From assembly GCA_001310455.1 (NCBI GenBank), contig BAXG01000019.1, positions 1 to 64,000 on the forward strand: a stretch of 64,000 bases of DNA, written 5' to 3'. The DNA comes from Photobacterium sp. JCM 19050 (GTDB lineage: Bacteria; Pseudomonadota; Gammaproteobacteria; Enterobacterales; Vibrionaceae). The position numbers were made by a program, and so were the translations under genes. Under the pieces are notes generated by a model. It was not told where the DNA came from and searched no databases. It saw only the letters and a list, made by a program, of their open reading frames with translations. Shown here in pieces: positions 20,098 through 31,959 of this stretch. Positions within the stretch are counted from its first letter, which is position 1. Each line of letters starts with the position of its first letter.

Positions 20098-20694
20098 ATG
20101 CAAAAGCTGACCCGTACCGACCTGTTGTCACTGGAGGAATACGCCCGCCAGCGGCCGCACTACCGAAAGCTGATGATGGAGCACAAACGCCCCCGGCAAA
20201 TAGCCCTGAATCACCATGCCCGGCTTTACTTTGAAGACAGGCAGACCGTCCAGTACCAAATCCAGGAAATGCTGCGCATAGAGAAGATTTTCGAGCCTGA
20301 CGGCATTGAGGAAGAGCTTGCCGCCTACAACCCGCTAATCCCGGACGGCCACAATCTCAAAGCCACGTTTATGCTGGAATATCCGGATCCGGATGAACGT
20401 AAAGTCGCGCTGTCCGGGCTGATAGGCGTGGAGCAAAAAGTCTGGCTTGCCATTGAGGGGATGGAAAAGGTGTATCCCATCTGCGATGAAGATTTGGAGC
20501 GCGACAACGAGGAGAAAACATCCAGCGTCCATTTCATGCGCTTTGAGCTGCCCCCTTCAATGATTCATGCCCTGAAAAAAGGCGCACCGTTGCAAGCCGG
20601 CATCGGACACCGGAACATGGAGGCTGTCATCACCTTGACCAAGGCACAAAGCGAAGCCCTGACCGCGGACTTGGATGATGTTGTTCTGAACTGA
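20098..20694 (+). CDS. DUF3501 family protein
   Basis: Cytoplasmic protein of 198 residues with conserved LTRTDLLSLEEYARQRPHYR at the start and a glutamate/arginine-rich middle (QEMLRIEKIFEPDGIEEELAAYNPLIPDG). No known catalytic motif is visible. The family travels with rubrerythrin and the CCG Fe-S protein, which suggests a joint role in peroxide or metal stress. The start ATG at 20098 follows AAGGAGA, which overlaps the previous stop; a GTG three bases upstream is an alternative. Confidence 0.88.
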   Translation: MQKLTRTDLLSLEEYARQRPHYRKLMMEHKRPRQIALNHHARLYFEDRQTVQYQIQEMLRIEKIFEPDGIEEELAAYNPLIPDGHNLKATFMLEYPDPDERKVALSGLIGVEQKVWLAIEGMEKVYPICDEDLERDNEEKTSSVHFMRFELPPSMIHALKKGAPLQAGIGHRNMEAVITLTKAQSEALTADLDDVVLN

Positions 20695-20702
20695 TTTCCA
20701 GA

Positions 20703-20729
20703 CAAAATGCGGAGAGCCTGTCTCCGCAT
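20703..20729 (-). terminator. Intrinsic terminator of yhfA
   Basis: Perfect nine-base stem ATGCGGAGA/TCTCCGCAT with a five-base loop. On the minus strand it runs into TTTTG, 20 bases after the yhfA stop; it can also slow transcription coming from DUF3501. Confidence 0.7.
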
Positions 20730-20749
20730 CATCCTGTCATTTCAGCGGG

Positions 20750-21157
20750 TTAGACAGCTTCCACCAGTTCATAGGAATGGGTCATTTCCACGCCTTTTCC
20801 CAGCATCAGGCAAACCGAGCAATATTTCTCCAAAGAGTCGGATACCGCTTTTTCCACCCGCGTTTTATCAAGCCCGGTTCCGGTCACCACAAAATGGATG
20901 TTTACCGATGTGAAATAGCGCGGCGCTTCGTCCCGTCGGGTGGATGAAAGTTGCGCTTCGCATCCCCGAATAGCCTGCCCGGCTGATGTCAGAGCATCCA
21001 CCACATCCACCGAACTGCATCCGCCTGCAGCCATCAAAACCATCTCCATCGGACTGGGCGCAGTCTTGCCGCCGTTGCCATCCATCACCACAGTGTGACC
21101 TGAATCAGATTGACCCAGGAAGGTCATGTCTGATGTCCAGCGCACCTTTGCCTGCAT
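20750..21157 (-). CDS. yhfA: OsmC family protein YhfA
   Basis: Member of the OsmC/Ohr thiol-peroxidase-like superfamily, cytoplasmic. The 135-residue protein begins MQAKVRWTSDMTFLGQSDSG and has the conserved APSPMEMVLMAAGGCSSVDV with one Cys, and KYCSVCLML with the second. Start chosen at 21157 by match to E. coli YhfA (134 residues) and by AGGAGAA just upstream. Divergent from crp, the arrangement also seen in E. coli. Confidence 0.92.
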   Translation of the reverse strand: MQAKVRWTSDMTFLGQSDSGHTVVMDGNGGKTAPSPMEMVLMAAGGCSSVDVVDALTSAGQAIRGCEAQLSSTRRDEAPRYFTSVNIHFVVTGTGLDKTRVEKAVSDSLEKYCSVCLMLGKGVEMTHSYELVEAV

Positions 21158-21404
21158 AAATTCTCCTACTTTCATTTGACGACGTGATCACAGCCACAGT
21201 TTTGGTAAATAAGTGACCAATTACGATAGATTCAGATCAAGAAATCCGGGGCGAAAAAAGTTAAACTTCCGACTATAACAAAGCCAGCGACAAAGCTTGT
21301 CGCCCACAACAGGACGTCTTATCCTAATTGGCGCTAACCAAAATGGCTCAACAGAGATTATAGGGATGTCATCGTTGGGCACAAACGCAGAGGAAATGAG
21401 TTTT

Positions 21405-22037
21405 ATGGTTCCAGGAAAACCGCAAACCGATCCAACCCTTGAGTGGTTCCTTTCTCACTGCCATATTCATAAGTACCCATCCAAGAGCACGCTGATTCAC
21501 TCTGGTGAAAAAGCCGAAACCCTTTACTACATCGTTAAGGGCTCTGTAGCAGTGCTTATCAAGGATGAGGAAGGCAAGGAAATGATCCTTTCTTACCTCA
21601 ACCAAGGCGACTTCATCGGTGAACTTGGCCTGTTCGAGGAAGGTCAGGAACGTACTGCATGGGTTCGCGCTAAAACGCCTTGTGAAGTGGCAGAAATCTC
21701 TTACAAGAAATTCCGCCAGCTGATCCAGGTTAACCCGGATATCCTGATGCGCCTGTCTGGCCAGATGGCTCGCCGCCTCCAGGTGACCAGCCAGAAAGTT
21801 GGCGATCTGGCGTTCCTGGACGTTACCGGCCGCATTGCACAGACTCTGCTGAACCTGGCAAAGCAACCAGACGCAATGACCCACCCAGACGGCATGCAAA
21901 TCAAGATCACCCGTCAGGAAATCGGTCAGATTGTTGGCTGTTCACGTGAAACCGTTGGCCGCATCCTGAAGATGCTGGAAGAGCAGAACCTGATCTCTGC
22001 CCACGGTAAAACCATCGTGGTATACGGTACCCGTTAA
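21405..22037 (+). CDS. crp: cAMP receptor protein CRP
   Basis: Global cAMP-dependent transcription regulator, a cytoplasmic homodimer. The 210-residue protein begins [20 protein letters not shown] and has the cAMP pocket [19 protein letters not shown] and the recognition helix region [18 protein letters not shown]. It is intact, ending VVYGTR as in E. coli. Start at 21405 follows GAGGAAATGAG. The 247-base gap to yhfA holds the divergent promoters and a GTGATCAC palindrome at about 21184, which could be a weak CRP half-site pair (not convincing). Confidence 0.97.
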   Translation: MVPGKPQTDPTLEWFLSHCHIHKYPSKSTLIHSGEKAETLYYIVKGSVAVLIKDEEGKEMILSYLNQGDFIGELGLFEEGQERTAWVRAKTPCEVAEISYKKFRQLIQVNPDILMRLSGQMARRLQVTSQKVGDLAFLDVTGRIAQTLLNLAKQPDAMTHPDGMQIKITRQEIGQIVGCSRETVGRILKMLEEQNLISAHGKTIVVYGTR

Positions 22038-22055
22038 TTTCCGGCTACCGCTTGT

Positions 22056-22088
22056 AAAACGCCAGTCCCTGACTGGCGTTTTTGTTTT
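22056..22088 (+). terminator. Intrinsic terminator of crp
   Basis: AAAACGCCAGTC/GACTGGCGTTTT stem with a three-base loop and T-rich tail TTTTTGTTTT, 18 bases after the crp stop. Confidence 0.95.
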
Positions 22089-22269
22089 CTGCCCCATCAG
22101 CTCCCTTATCCCCGGCTTTTACGCCTGTAAAAAGAACCCGGCAACGGTGTCAGGAAAAGTTCATCAGATTTTGACCAAGATCTCGCCAGTTTTCCTTGCA
22201 AGGCGCTGCACGCATGATATTTTGTCGAGGCACCCCGGAAGGGAATTCTGGAGACAAAAGGGACAGGGA

Positions 22270-22458
22270 ATGAATATCGAGTTCTTCGATCACAGTGAAT
22301 GGACACTGCCCGGCGCACCGAGTGGAAATACCACCGCTGAACTCACCGGTTTCTGCGGCATGGGGCATTACCTCAACCAGCAAGAATTGGCTTCTGAAAA
22401 AGGCCGCCATGACGGGCCGGAATCATCGCTCTGGACTCAGGATCCACCGCAGCAGTAA
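22270..22458 (+). CDS. Small hypothetical protein
   Basis: A 62-residue frame beginning MNIEFFDHSEWTLPGAPSGN and ending SSLWTQDPPQQ. A good ribosome-binding site (AGGGA) lies seven bases before the ATG. I do not recognise the family. It has one Cys, no signal peptide and no membrane segment, and its composition is like a globular protein fragment. It stands alone between the crp terminator and a minus-strand terminator. Given the frequent base loss here it could be part of a longer gene. Confidence 0.5.
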   Translation: MNIEFFDHSEWTLPGAPSGNTTAELTGFCGMGHYLNQQELASEKGRHDGPESSLWTQDPPQQ

Positions 22459-22476
22459 GCAGGCTTTTCCCCAATC

Positions 22477-22503
22477 AAAAAACGCCCAGGCAATGCCCAA
22501 GCG
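22477..22503 (-). terminator. Intrinsic terminator of the ast cluster
   Basis: Minus-strand CGCTTGGGC-ATT-GCCTGGGCG stem (with three G-T pairs) followed by six T residues, 25 bases after the DUF1338 gene. Confidence 0.65.
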
Positions 22504-22527
22504 CTGTTTCGTTTTCCCTGTTCCGGC

Positions 22528-23352
22528 TTAACGATTGGTACTTTCGAAAATCTTGTCTGCAGAGGCTGCGACAAAACCGGGATACAGGCTTCCATCTTCC
22601 ATCGGATAACGCTTGGCAAACTCATAAAACCCGCCAGGAATTAACTGCTCCCCGTCCGTAAAGTTCACCGCGACCTCGTCAGCCATGGTGGAAGATTGCT
22701 CCAGCAATACATCCGGGCTTCCCTTCACCTCTCCGCCAAACTCATTGATGGCAAAGCCGGCACTGCGCAGAACATCATTGACCCCTTTCACTGAATCAAT
22801 GGAGCTCAGTTGGTTTACGCTGACGGTAAAGTGATTGGCGCCGTAGCCGTGTGCAGCCACCCATCCGGCATACTCACTCTCTTCCGACAAGGCTTGGAAA
22901 GTGGCAAAGTCCAGATCCCAAAGGCGCCCGCCGGACAAGAAGTCTGAACCCCGCAGTGCAGCGTCATCCACCTGATCCACCAGCGCCCTGACTTTCTGTT
23001 GCAGCCCGGTCGAGCAGCGGCCAATTTGCAACTCACTGATAAACACCTTTGGGGCTTCGCTGTTAGGGTGCTCAAAATGCTGCGCATAGAGCTTCTTAGC
23101 CTCAAAGTCATACTCTCCCTTGGGAACATAGCCCAGCGCGATAAAAGGCGCAGCAAGGCGGTCCAGGCCCACTTTAGGCAAGTTGAAGGTGCGAAGGGCG
23201 ATATGGTCATTCAGCAGTGGCTGCCCTTCTTCCAGCAAGGCATGCACCTTGGCTGCTGATGGGCAAAGGCGGCGGGTGTAATCCCGCCAGAGTTCGGCAA
23301 ACAAAGCGTTAACGTAATCCAAGGTTGTCTCCTTAAAAGTCAGGCTATCCAT
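22528..23352 (-). CDS. DUF1338 protein, 2-oxoadipate dioxygenase/decarboxylase type
   Basis: Member of the family of HglS, which converts 2-oxoadipate to D-2-hydroxyglutarate with Fe(II). The 274-residue protein keeps the candidate metal ligands: His in NDHIALRTFN, His in ANHFTVSVNQL and Glu in GFYEFAKRY. Start set at MDSLTFKETTLDYVNALFAE (23352). It is about 190 residues shorter than the Pseudomonas enzyme. It follows astD by 34 bases in the same direction and is probably cotranscribed with astC-astA-astD. The substrate in this context is not proven. Confidence 0.82.
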   Translation of the reverse strand: MDSLTFKETTLDYVNALFAELWRDYTRRLCPSAAKVHALLEEGQPLLNDHIALRTFNLPKVGLDRLAAPFIALGYVPKGEYDFEAKKLYAQHFEHPNSEAPKVFISELQIGRCSTGLQQKVRALVDQVDDAALRGSDFLSGGRLWDLDFATFQALSEESEYAGWVAAHGYGANHFTVSVNQLSSIDSVKGVNDVLRSAGFAINEFGGEVKGSPDVLLEQSSTMADEVAVNFTDGEQLIPGGFYEFAKRYPMEDGSLYPGFVAASADKIFESTNR

Positions 23353-23386
23353 TGCAGCCCGGTTACGGCTCAGTTGTGTTTTAAGT

Positions 23387-24855
<1,469 letters not shown>

Positions 24856-25871
24856 TTAGAGTGCGACCAGTCTCAGGGTGTCGCCGGTTTTCACCATCAG
24901 GGCTTTTGCCGTGACCGGGTCGATCAATGCCTTGCCGTGTTCTTCATCGATGGCGACTTTGGCTGTGGTTGCCCTGAAGTCTGTAAAACGGGTATTGCTG
25001 ACCAGATAATCCTTGGCGCTGCTGTGCTCACTGACGTGTGCAACCGCATTGAATGAATGGCGAACCGATTCGATATTCCTGCGGTCACACTCCACCGTTG
25101 GGCCAGCATCAAAGATGTCGACATAGTTACGGCAGGTGAAACCTTCTTTTTCCAGAAGGCGCAGTGCCGGACGGGTCTTTTCATGCACCTGCCCGATAAC
25201 GGCCCTCGCTTCCGGGCTCAGCAGACTGGTGTAGATAGGCAGTTTGGGCATCAGGTCGGCGATAAAGCCTTTTCACCAATGCCGGTCAGGTAGTCTGCCA
25301 GGGTAAAATCGATAGAGAAGAAGTGTTCCTTGAGCCAGTTCCAGAATGGCGATACGCCGTTCTCATCCGACACGCCGCGCATTTCCGCGAAAATCACATC
25401 AGAAAAGCGCTCCGGAAATTCAGCCAGCATCAGAAAGCGGCATTTGGAGAGCAGTTTGCCGTTCAGCCCGCCACGGAATTGCGGGCGCAGGAACAGGGTG
25501 CAGATTTCCGAGCACCCGGTGTAGTTGTTACCGAAGGTCAGCACTTCCACCACATTGTGGACATTCAGGCGGCGCGAATGGTGCACCACCTTGCTGACAT
25601 GATAGCTGTAGAAAGGGACGTCGAGGCCGATGGCTGACTCAATTCCGGTGGTACCGGCCACCTCCCCGGTCTCAACGTCTTCTGCCACCATCAGGTAGCC
25701 TTCCCCAGTCGGGCCGGCTTCCTGTTTGTTAAAACTTTCCACTGAATGGGCGATACGTTTGGCAATTAACTCTTCGTTGACAGGAAGAGACGTAAAACCA
25801 ACCCCCGACTCTTCGGCGATGGTCATCAGTGCATCAAAATCGGTTTCCCGGATAGGACGAATTACCAGCAT
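24856..25871 (-). CDS. astA: Arginine N-succinyltransferase (frameshifted)
   Basis: First enzyme of the AST pathway: transfers succinyl from succinyl-CoA to the alpha-amino group of arginine. Restored length 338 residues (E. coli 344). It begins MLVIRPIRETDFDALMTIAE and has the family motifs FGNNYTGCSEICTLFLRP and VEVLTFGNNY. One T is missing near 25266 (GCTTTTATC for AFIAD), splitting the gene. Located between astC and astD. Confidence 0.94.
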
Positions 25872-25902
25872 ATTGCCCCCCTTACTCCCTGGGTGGCAGC
25901 CA

Positions 25903-27157
<1,255 letters not shown>

Positions 27158-27349
27158 TTACATTGCTTTAACCTTAGCAATAGCAGGAAAATCTATCCAT
27201 GCTGCCCGGTTAACGCCCATTATTCATTGCGATGCCATAGTTATGCGCGAAGGTGGGCAAAGAATTAATATGCCGAATGTTAATGGTGTCTTTCCTGTTA
27301 GGAAATAAAACAAGATCACGTGATATTGAGAGATATGACAGCAAATAAT

Positions 27350-27381
27350 CAAAGCGCATGCCGGCTTTGCTTTATTTTTTT
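27350..27381 (+). terminator. Plus-strand terminator-like hairpin in the astC-pabA gap
   Basis: CAAAGC/GCTTTG stem with an eight-base loop and tail CTTTATTTTTTT on the plus strand, where no plus-strand gene lies upstream. The 397-base gap (27119-27515) also contains a 10-base palindrome ATCACGTGAT (27315-27324) and a poor ARG-box-like TGAAT sequence near 27415; no other feature was recognised. Confidence 0.45.
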
Positions 27382-27486
27382 CCTGTGTGATTTTTTCTTG
27401 GCAGGCAAAGGGCGTGAATAAGCTTGCAGCTCAGGATGCGGCGCGAAAAAGTAAAGAAAAGTTTAAAAAAGTGATAACGATCGAAT

Positions 27487-27510
27487 TTGGCACCGTCTGC
27501 GCAGTGCCAA
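27487..27510 (-). terminator. Hairpin after pabA, possible terminator
   Basis: TTGGCAC/GTGCCAA stem with a ten-base loop, six bases after the pabA stop. There is no proper T-run, so termination is uncertain. Confidence 0.4.
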
Positions 27511-27515
27511 GAAAT

Positions 27516-28091
27516 TTAGCGTCGGAGGAAGTTTTCCAGCAATGCGTGGCCCTGCTCGGTCAGAATACTTTCCGGGTGAAACTGTACCCCTTCCAGATCC
27601 AGCGTTTTGTGGCGAAGTCCCATTATCTCGTCAAACGCACCATCCCGCTCTGTCCAGGCGGTGATTTCAAAGCAATCAGGCAAAGAATCATGCTCAACCA
27701 CCAGTGAATGGTAGCGGGTCACCTTCAGCGGGTTGTTGAGGCCGGCAAAAACACCTTTCCCCGTATGGACAACCGGGGACGTCTTCCCGTGCATCACCTG
27801 CCTGGCACGAAGCACTCTCGCCCCGAATACCTGCGCCATGGACTGATGCCCTAAACAGACTCCGAGGATTGGCAGTTTACCGGCAAAATGGCGGATAACC
27901 TCAAGGGAAATGCCGGCTTCATCCGGGGTACACGGGCCGGGAGAAATCACCAGCCGCGCTGGCGACATGGCTTCGATGTCAGAAACGGTCAGTTCATCGT
28001 TGCGCTTTACCACCACCTCTGCACCCAGCTCACAAAAGTACTGGTAGAGGTTGTAGGTAAAGGAGTCATAGTTATCAATGATCAGCAACAT
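27516..28091 (-). CDS. pabA: Aminodeoxychorismate synthase, glutamine amidotransferase subunit
   Basis: Type 1 glutamine amidotransferase that supplies ammonia to PabB for p-aminobenzoate and folate synthesis. The 191-residue protein is intact: [18 protein letters not shown], oxyanion [11 protein letters not shown], nucleophile Cys in GVCLGHQ (about residue 79), and His/Glu in GVQFHPESI. It could also serve anthranilate synthase as TrpG. It lies downstream of trpS beyond a strong terminator, so it probably has its own promoter. Confidence 0.92.
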   Translation of the reverse strand: MLLIIDNYDSFTYNLYQYFCELGAEVVVKRNDELTVSDIEAMSPARLVISPGPCTPDEAGISLEVIRHFAGKLPILGVCLGHQSMAQVFGARVLRARQVMHGKTSPVVHTGKGVFAGLNNPLKVTRYHSLVVEHDSLPDCFEITAWTERDGAFDEIMGLRHKTLDLEGVQFHPESILTEQGHALLENFLRR

Positions 28092-28122
28092 GACAACACT
28101 CTATGTTGGTTTCAGGTGCGAC

Positions 28123-28153
28123 AAAAAAGGCAGCGTAACCCGCTGCCTTTTTA
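28123..28153. terminator. Strong terminator between trpS and pabA
   Basis: AAAAAAGGCAGCG-TAACC-CGCTGCCTTTTT, symmetrical and able to work in both directions. In the direction of the minus-strand genes it ends the pil-aro-dam-trpS transcript. Confidence 0.95.
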
Positions 28154-28168
28154 ATTTCTACAGGCTTA

Positions 28169-29191
28169 TTACCACAGAGGGTTACGGACAAAACCAACGG
28201 CTTCGTACACGTTCTTCAGGGTTTCAATCGCCTTGGCAGATGCTTTTTCCGCACCCACTTTCATCACCTGGTCCAGGTAAGCCTGATCAGCACGGTACTC
28301 CTTGAAGCGCTGCTGGATTGGCTCAAGCATGGCAACCACCGCTTCTGCGGTGTCTTTTTTCAGGTGGCCGTACATCTTGTCTGCGTATTCCGCTTCCAGA
28401 GCCTCAATAGACTTACCTGTCACACCGGAGAGGATACCCAGCAGGTTAGAGACACCCGGCTTCTCTTCGATGTTGAACAGAACGCGTGGCGGCTCATCTG
28501 AGTCGGTTACAGCACGTTTGATCTTCTTGGTGATCGCCTTTGGATCTTCCAGAATACCGATAACGTTGCCGCGGTTTTCATCCGACTTTGACATCTTCTT
28601 GGTCGGATCCTGCAGGCTCATTACGCGTGCACCCACTGGCGGAATGTAAGGTTCCGGCACAGTGAACACATCACCATAAAGGTTGTTGAAACGGAACGCG
28701 ATATCGCGCGCCAGTTCCAGGTGCTGCTTCTGGTCGTTACCAACAGGTACCTGGTGTGCCTGGTACAGCAAGATATCTGCCGCCATCAGAACCGGGTAGT
28801 CAAACAGACCGGCGTTGATGTTTTCGGCATGGCGGGCTGACTTGTCCTTGAACTGGGTCATGCGGTTCAGCTCACCCATCTGGGTGTAGCAGTTCAGTAC
28901 CCAGCTCAGCTGCGCGTGCTCTGGCACGTGTGACTGAACGAACAGGTTGCTCTTTTGCGGATCAACACCCACAGCCAGACATACTGCCAGTGCATCCAGA
29001 GTGGCCTCACGCAGGGCAGCCGCTTCCTGGCGGACAGTAATGGCATGAAGATCTACGATGCAGTAGTTACACTCGTAGTCTTCCTGCATTTGGTGCCACT
29101 GGCGCAGCGCACCCATGTAGTTACCAATACTCAGTTCACCAGACGGCTGAACACCGCTGAGAACCACGGGCTTTGCTGTTGGGTTGCTCAT
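28169..29191 (-). CDS. trpS: Tryptophanyl-tRNA synthetase
   Basis: Class I aminoacyl-tRNA synthetase charging tRNA-Trp. The intact 340-residue protein shows [20 protein letters not shown] (TIGN variant of HIGH) and [10 protein letters not shown] (KMSKS). It is the last gene of the dam-rpe-gph-trpS run, as in E. coli, followed by a strong terminator. Confidence 0.97.
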   Translation of the reverse strand: MSNPTAKPVVLSGVQPSGELSIGNYMGALRQWHQMQEDYECNYCIVDLHAITVRQEAAALREATLDALAVCLAVGVDPQKSNLFVQSHVPEHAQLSWVLNCYTQMGELNRMTQFKDKSARHAENINAGLFDYPVLMAADILLYQAHQVPVGNDQKQHLELARDIAFRFNNLYGDVFTVPEPYIPPVGARVMSLQDPTKKMSKSDENRGNVIGILEDPKAITKKIKRAVTDSDEPPRVLFNIEEKPGVSNLLGILSGVTGKSIEALEAEYADKMYGHLKKDTAEAVVAMLEPIQQRFKEYRADQAYLDQVMKVGAEKASAKAIETLKNVYEAVGFVRNPLW

Positions 29192-29260
29192 CTAGTTATT
29201 CCTGTCTCGGCCGGTTTCTTTTCCGGCACTTGTCACTTCTAAAATTTGCTGACGGCTAAT

Positions 29261-29975
29261 TTAACGTGTTTTCACGCCGCTGAGAACCGTCAGCAGGTCA
29301 GCAAACTGACCAGTAACCAGCTCTGGGCCGGAAATTGCGATGGATTCACCGTAGTTGTAACCGTAAGTCAGGCCAACAGAGGCAATTCCGGCATTTTTTG
29401 CTGCCAGAATATCATTGCGGGAATCCCCCACCATCATCAGCTCGTCCTGTGCCAGACCGTATTTTTCACGCAGGTGGTTCAATGGCATCGGATCAGGTTT
29501 TTTCACCGGGAAGGCATCACCGCCAAAAACATCATCGAACAGGGAATCTATACCCAGTTCAGCCAGGATGTCCGGCACAAACTGCGAGGGTTTGTTGGTA
29601 ATAATCCCGAGCTGGTATCCACTTGCTTTCAGGGCTTGCAGAGTCTCGATCACGCCATCATAAACCTTGGTCCCTTCGTGCCCGTTGTTGTGATAGTGAA
29701 AATCAAAACGCGCGCGGGCTTCTGCACGGAGTGTTTCCGGCAATTCAGGGTCAACCTCAATGCTGTCACTGAGCGCCCGGCCAATCAGTACATCTGCACC
29801 GTTACCTACAGGTACGTACCTTGTCAGCCGCAGGGGGTGTCCGGCCAAGATCAGTCATTGCCATCTGAACGGCAACGGCAAGCTCCGGCACACTGTCTAT
29901 CAGGGTACCGTCCAAATCAAAGGCGATGTATTTCACCGCCCCGAACTGGCTCGCATTTTTTACTGCCATATCCAT
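29261..29975 (-). CDS. gph: Phosphoglycolate phosphatase (frameshifted)
   Basis: HAD-superfamily phosphatase removing 2-phosphoglycolate, for instance from DNA 3' ends after oxidative damage. Restored length 238 residues. HAD motif I FDLDGTLIDS is at the N-terminus, motif II IITNKPS, and motif III-IV VKKPDP and MVGDSRNDI. Two G bases are missing near 29820 (RTWVGNGADVL). The ATG overlaps the rpe stop in TGATG. Confidence 0.93.
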
Positions 29976-30649
29976 CAGCGGGATACCTGAGACAGCTCTT
30001 CACGCATCTGGTCAATGACCGCTTTGTAATCCGGCTGGCTGAAAATAGCCGAACCGGCAACAAACATATCGGCACCGGCTTCAGCGATTTCGCGAATGTT
30101 GTCGACCTTCACACCGCCGTCGATTTCCAGGCGGATATCGTAGCCACTTTCGTCAATGCGGCGGCGAACTTCGCGCAGCTTATCCAGGGTAGATGGAATG
30201 AACGACTGGCCGCCGAAACCCGGGTTAACCGACATCAGCAGAATCATATCCAGCTTGTCCATCACATAGTCAAGGTGGTGCAGCGGGGTTGCCGGGTTGA
30301 ATACCAGACCCGCCTTACAACCGCATTCCTTGATAAGTTGCAGGGAGCGGTCGATATGCTCACTGGCTTCAGCATGGAAGGTGATCATGGATGCGCCGGC
30401 TTTGGCGAAATCCGGGATGATGCGATCGACCGGCTTAACCATCAGGTGCACGTCAATCGGTGCAGTGATGCCGTAATCGCGCAGGGCCTTACAAATTGGT
30501 GCACCAAATGTCAGGTTCGGGACATAGTGGTTATCCATTACGTCAAAGTGAACCACGTCGGCTCCGGCCGCTAGAACTTTCTCTACGTCTTCACCAAGAC
30601 GGGCAAAGTCGGCAGAGAGAATGGACGGGGCGATCAAAAAATCCTTCAT
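29975..30649 (-). CDS. rpe: Ribulose-phosphate 3-epimerase
   Basis: TIM-barrel metalloenzyme interconverting ribulose 5-phosphate and xylulose 5-phosphate in the pentose phosphate pathway. The intact 224 residues include [48 protein letters not shown] and EIDGGV. Its stop overlaps the gph start. It is separated from dam by a gene on the opposite strand. Confidence 0.97.
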   Translation of the reverse strand: MKDFLIAPSILSADFARLGEDVEKVLAAGADVVHFDVMDNHYVPNLTFGAPICKALRDYGITAPIDVHLMVKPVDRIIPDFAKAGASMITFHAEASEHIDRSLQLIKECGCKAGLVFNPATPLHHLDYVMDKLDMILLMSVNPGFGGQSFIPSTLDKLREVRRRIDESGYDIRLEIDGGVKVDNIREIAEAGADMFVAGSAIFSQPDYKAVIDQMREELSQVSR

Positions 30650-30810
30650 GATTAAGCCTCAATGGTATATCTGTTACTGGGGGAATTGGCGACATTCTAC
30701 CCGATTGACCCGGAACTGTCCCGATAGCGATTCTTTTGATACATATAAATTCCACTTTGCATTTACCGGGTCTACGCTAATACCTGCAACTCACTGGAAA
30801 GGAGGCAAGG

Positions 30811-31034
30811 ATGTCTTCAGATGACAACAGGGAAAACAAACCCGGAATGGCCGCAATGATACTCAGCGTCCTGGCTGCCATGTTTGGGGTGCAGTCCGAT
30901 AAAACCGCCAGCGGGATTTCAGGTTCGGGTCGGCAGCGCCCTACATCCTATTGGGAATAGGTTTTGTGGTGGTGTTTGTTCTGGCGCTGGTTGTGGTGGT
31001 AAATCTGGTGATAGCAGGGAACGGTGCCGCGTAG
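30811..31034 (+). CDS. DUF2970 small membrane protein (frameshifted)
   Basis: Short gene of about 74 residues not visible as one frame. It begins MSSDDNRENKPGMAAMILSV after an excellent ribosome-binding site AAGGAGG, has the conserved VLAAMFGVQSDK, and, after restoring one C near 30913, continues RDFRFGSAAPYILLGIGF with a hydrophobic segment VVVFVLALVVVVNLVIAG. This matches DUF2970: a soluble amphipathic start and one C-terminal membrane helix. Function unknown. It lies antisense between dam and rpe and is divergent from rpe. Confidence 0.85.
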
Positions 31035-31062
31035 TTCCGTTTACGCGGTAAGCAGGGAACAA

Positions 31063-31883
31063 TCAGAGCTTGGGTGAAAACAGGGCTAGCAGTTCATCGA
31101 CCTTGTTGCGGCCGTGAACATTACGGCTGATGGTGCGTTTGACTTTCACCACTGTCAGGCGGGCATCGTTGTACCAGTCTCGGGTCTGTACCGTGTCATG
31201 GTTGGAGATCAGTACCGGCACCTTTTTGTCACGGGCTGTGGATTCTGCCAACTCACCCAGTTTCTTCTGCTCTGCAGGCCCAAACCCATTGGCCGCATAG
31301 GTGGTAAAGTTTGCCGTTGCCGACAACGGCGCATACGGTGGATCGCAATACACCACACACCCTTTCCTTGCCGATGCAAAAGACTGCTCGAAACTTTCAC
31401 AGACAAAGGTCGCCTTCTGGGCCTTTTCCGAAAAGAACTCCAGTTCAGCCTGCGGGAAATACGGTTTTTATAGGAACCGAAAGGCACGTTATAACCGCCC
31501 TTTTTGTTGTAACGGCAAAGGCCATTGTAGCCGTGACGGTTCATATAGAGGAAAAGCAACGACCGCTGGTACACATCATGCGATGCGTTGAATTCACGCC
31601 GGATAGAGAGGTATTTATCTTTTGCGTTGTGGTGTTCGGTAAACAGGCCACGGGCATCGGCAATAAACGGCGATGCATCATACTTCAGGATATTGAACAT
31701 ATTGATCAAATCCTGATTGATGTCAGACAGGCGGTAACTTGAGTAGTCGGTGTTGAGAAAAACTGACCCGGCCCCAACAAAGGGCTCAATCAGTTCCTCA
31801 CCTTCCGGCAGGTGCTGGCGAATCGCGTCAACCAGGGAATATTTGCCCCCAGCCCATTTTAAAAACGCACGCTGCTTTTTCAT
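31063..31883 (-). CDS. dam: DNA adenine methyltransferase Dam (frameshifted)
   Basis: Methylates adenine in GATC and governs mismatch-repair strand choice and replication timing; in Vibrio it is essential for chromosome II replication. Restored 273 residues: AdoMet motif LKWAGGKYS and EPFVGAGSVFLNT, catalytic DPPY in VVYCDPPYAPLSATANFT. One A is missing near 31470 (YKKPYFPQAELE). Located between damX and rpe. Confidence 0.95.
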
Positions 31884-31959
31884 TGCCGCTTATTCACTAC
31901 CACTGCTGCCAGAAAGGTGGCGGATTGTACCTTATTTTTCGCCAACTCTCAGCGATAAA

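Noticed and set aside
21158..21404. CRP autoregulatory site at GTGATCAC
   Set aside because: The palindrome is only eight bases and the spacing does not match the CRP consensus TGTGA-N6-TCACA.
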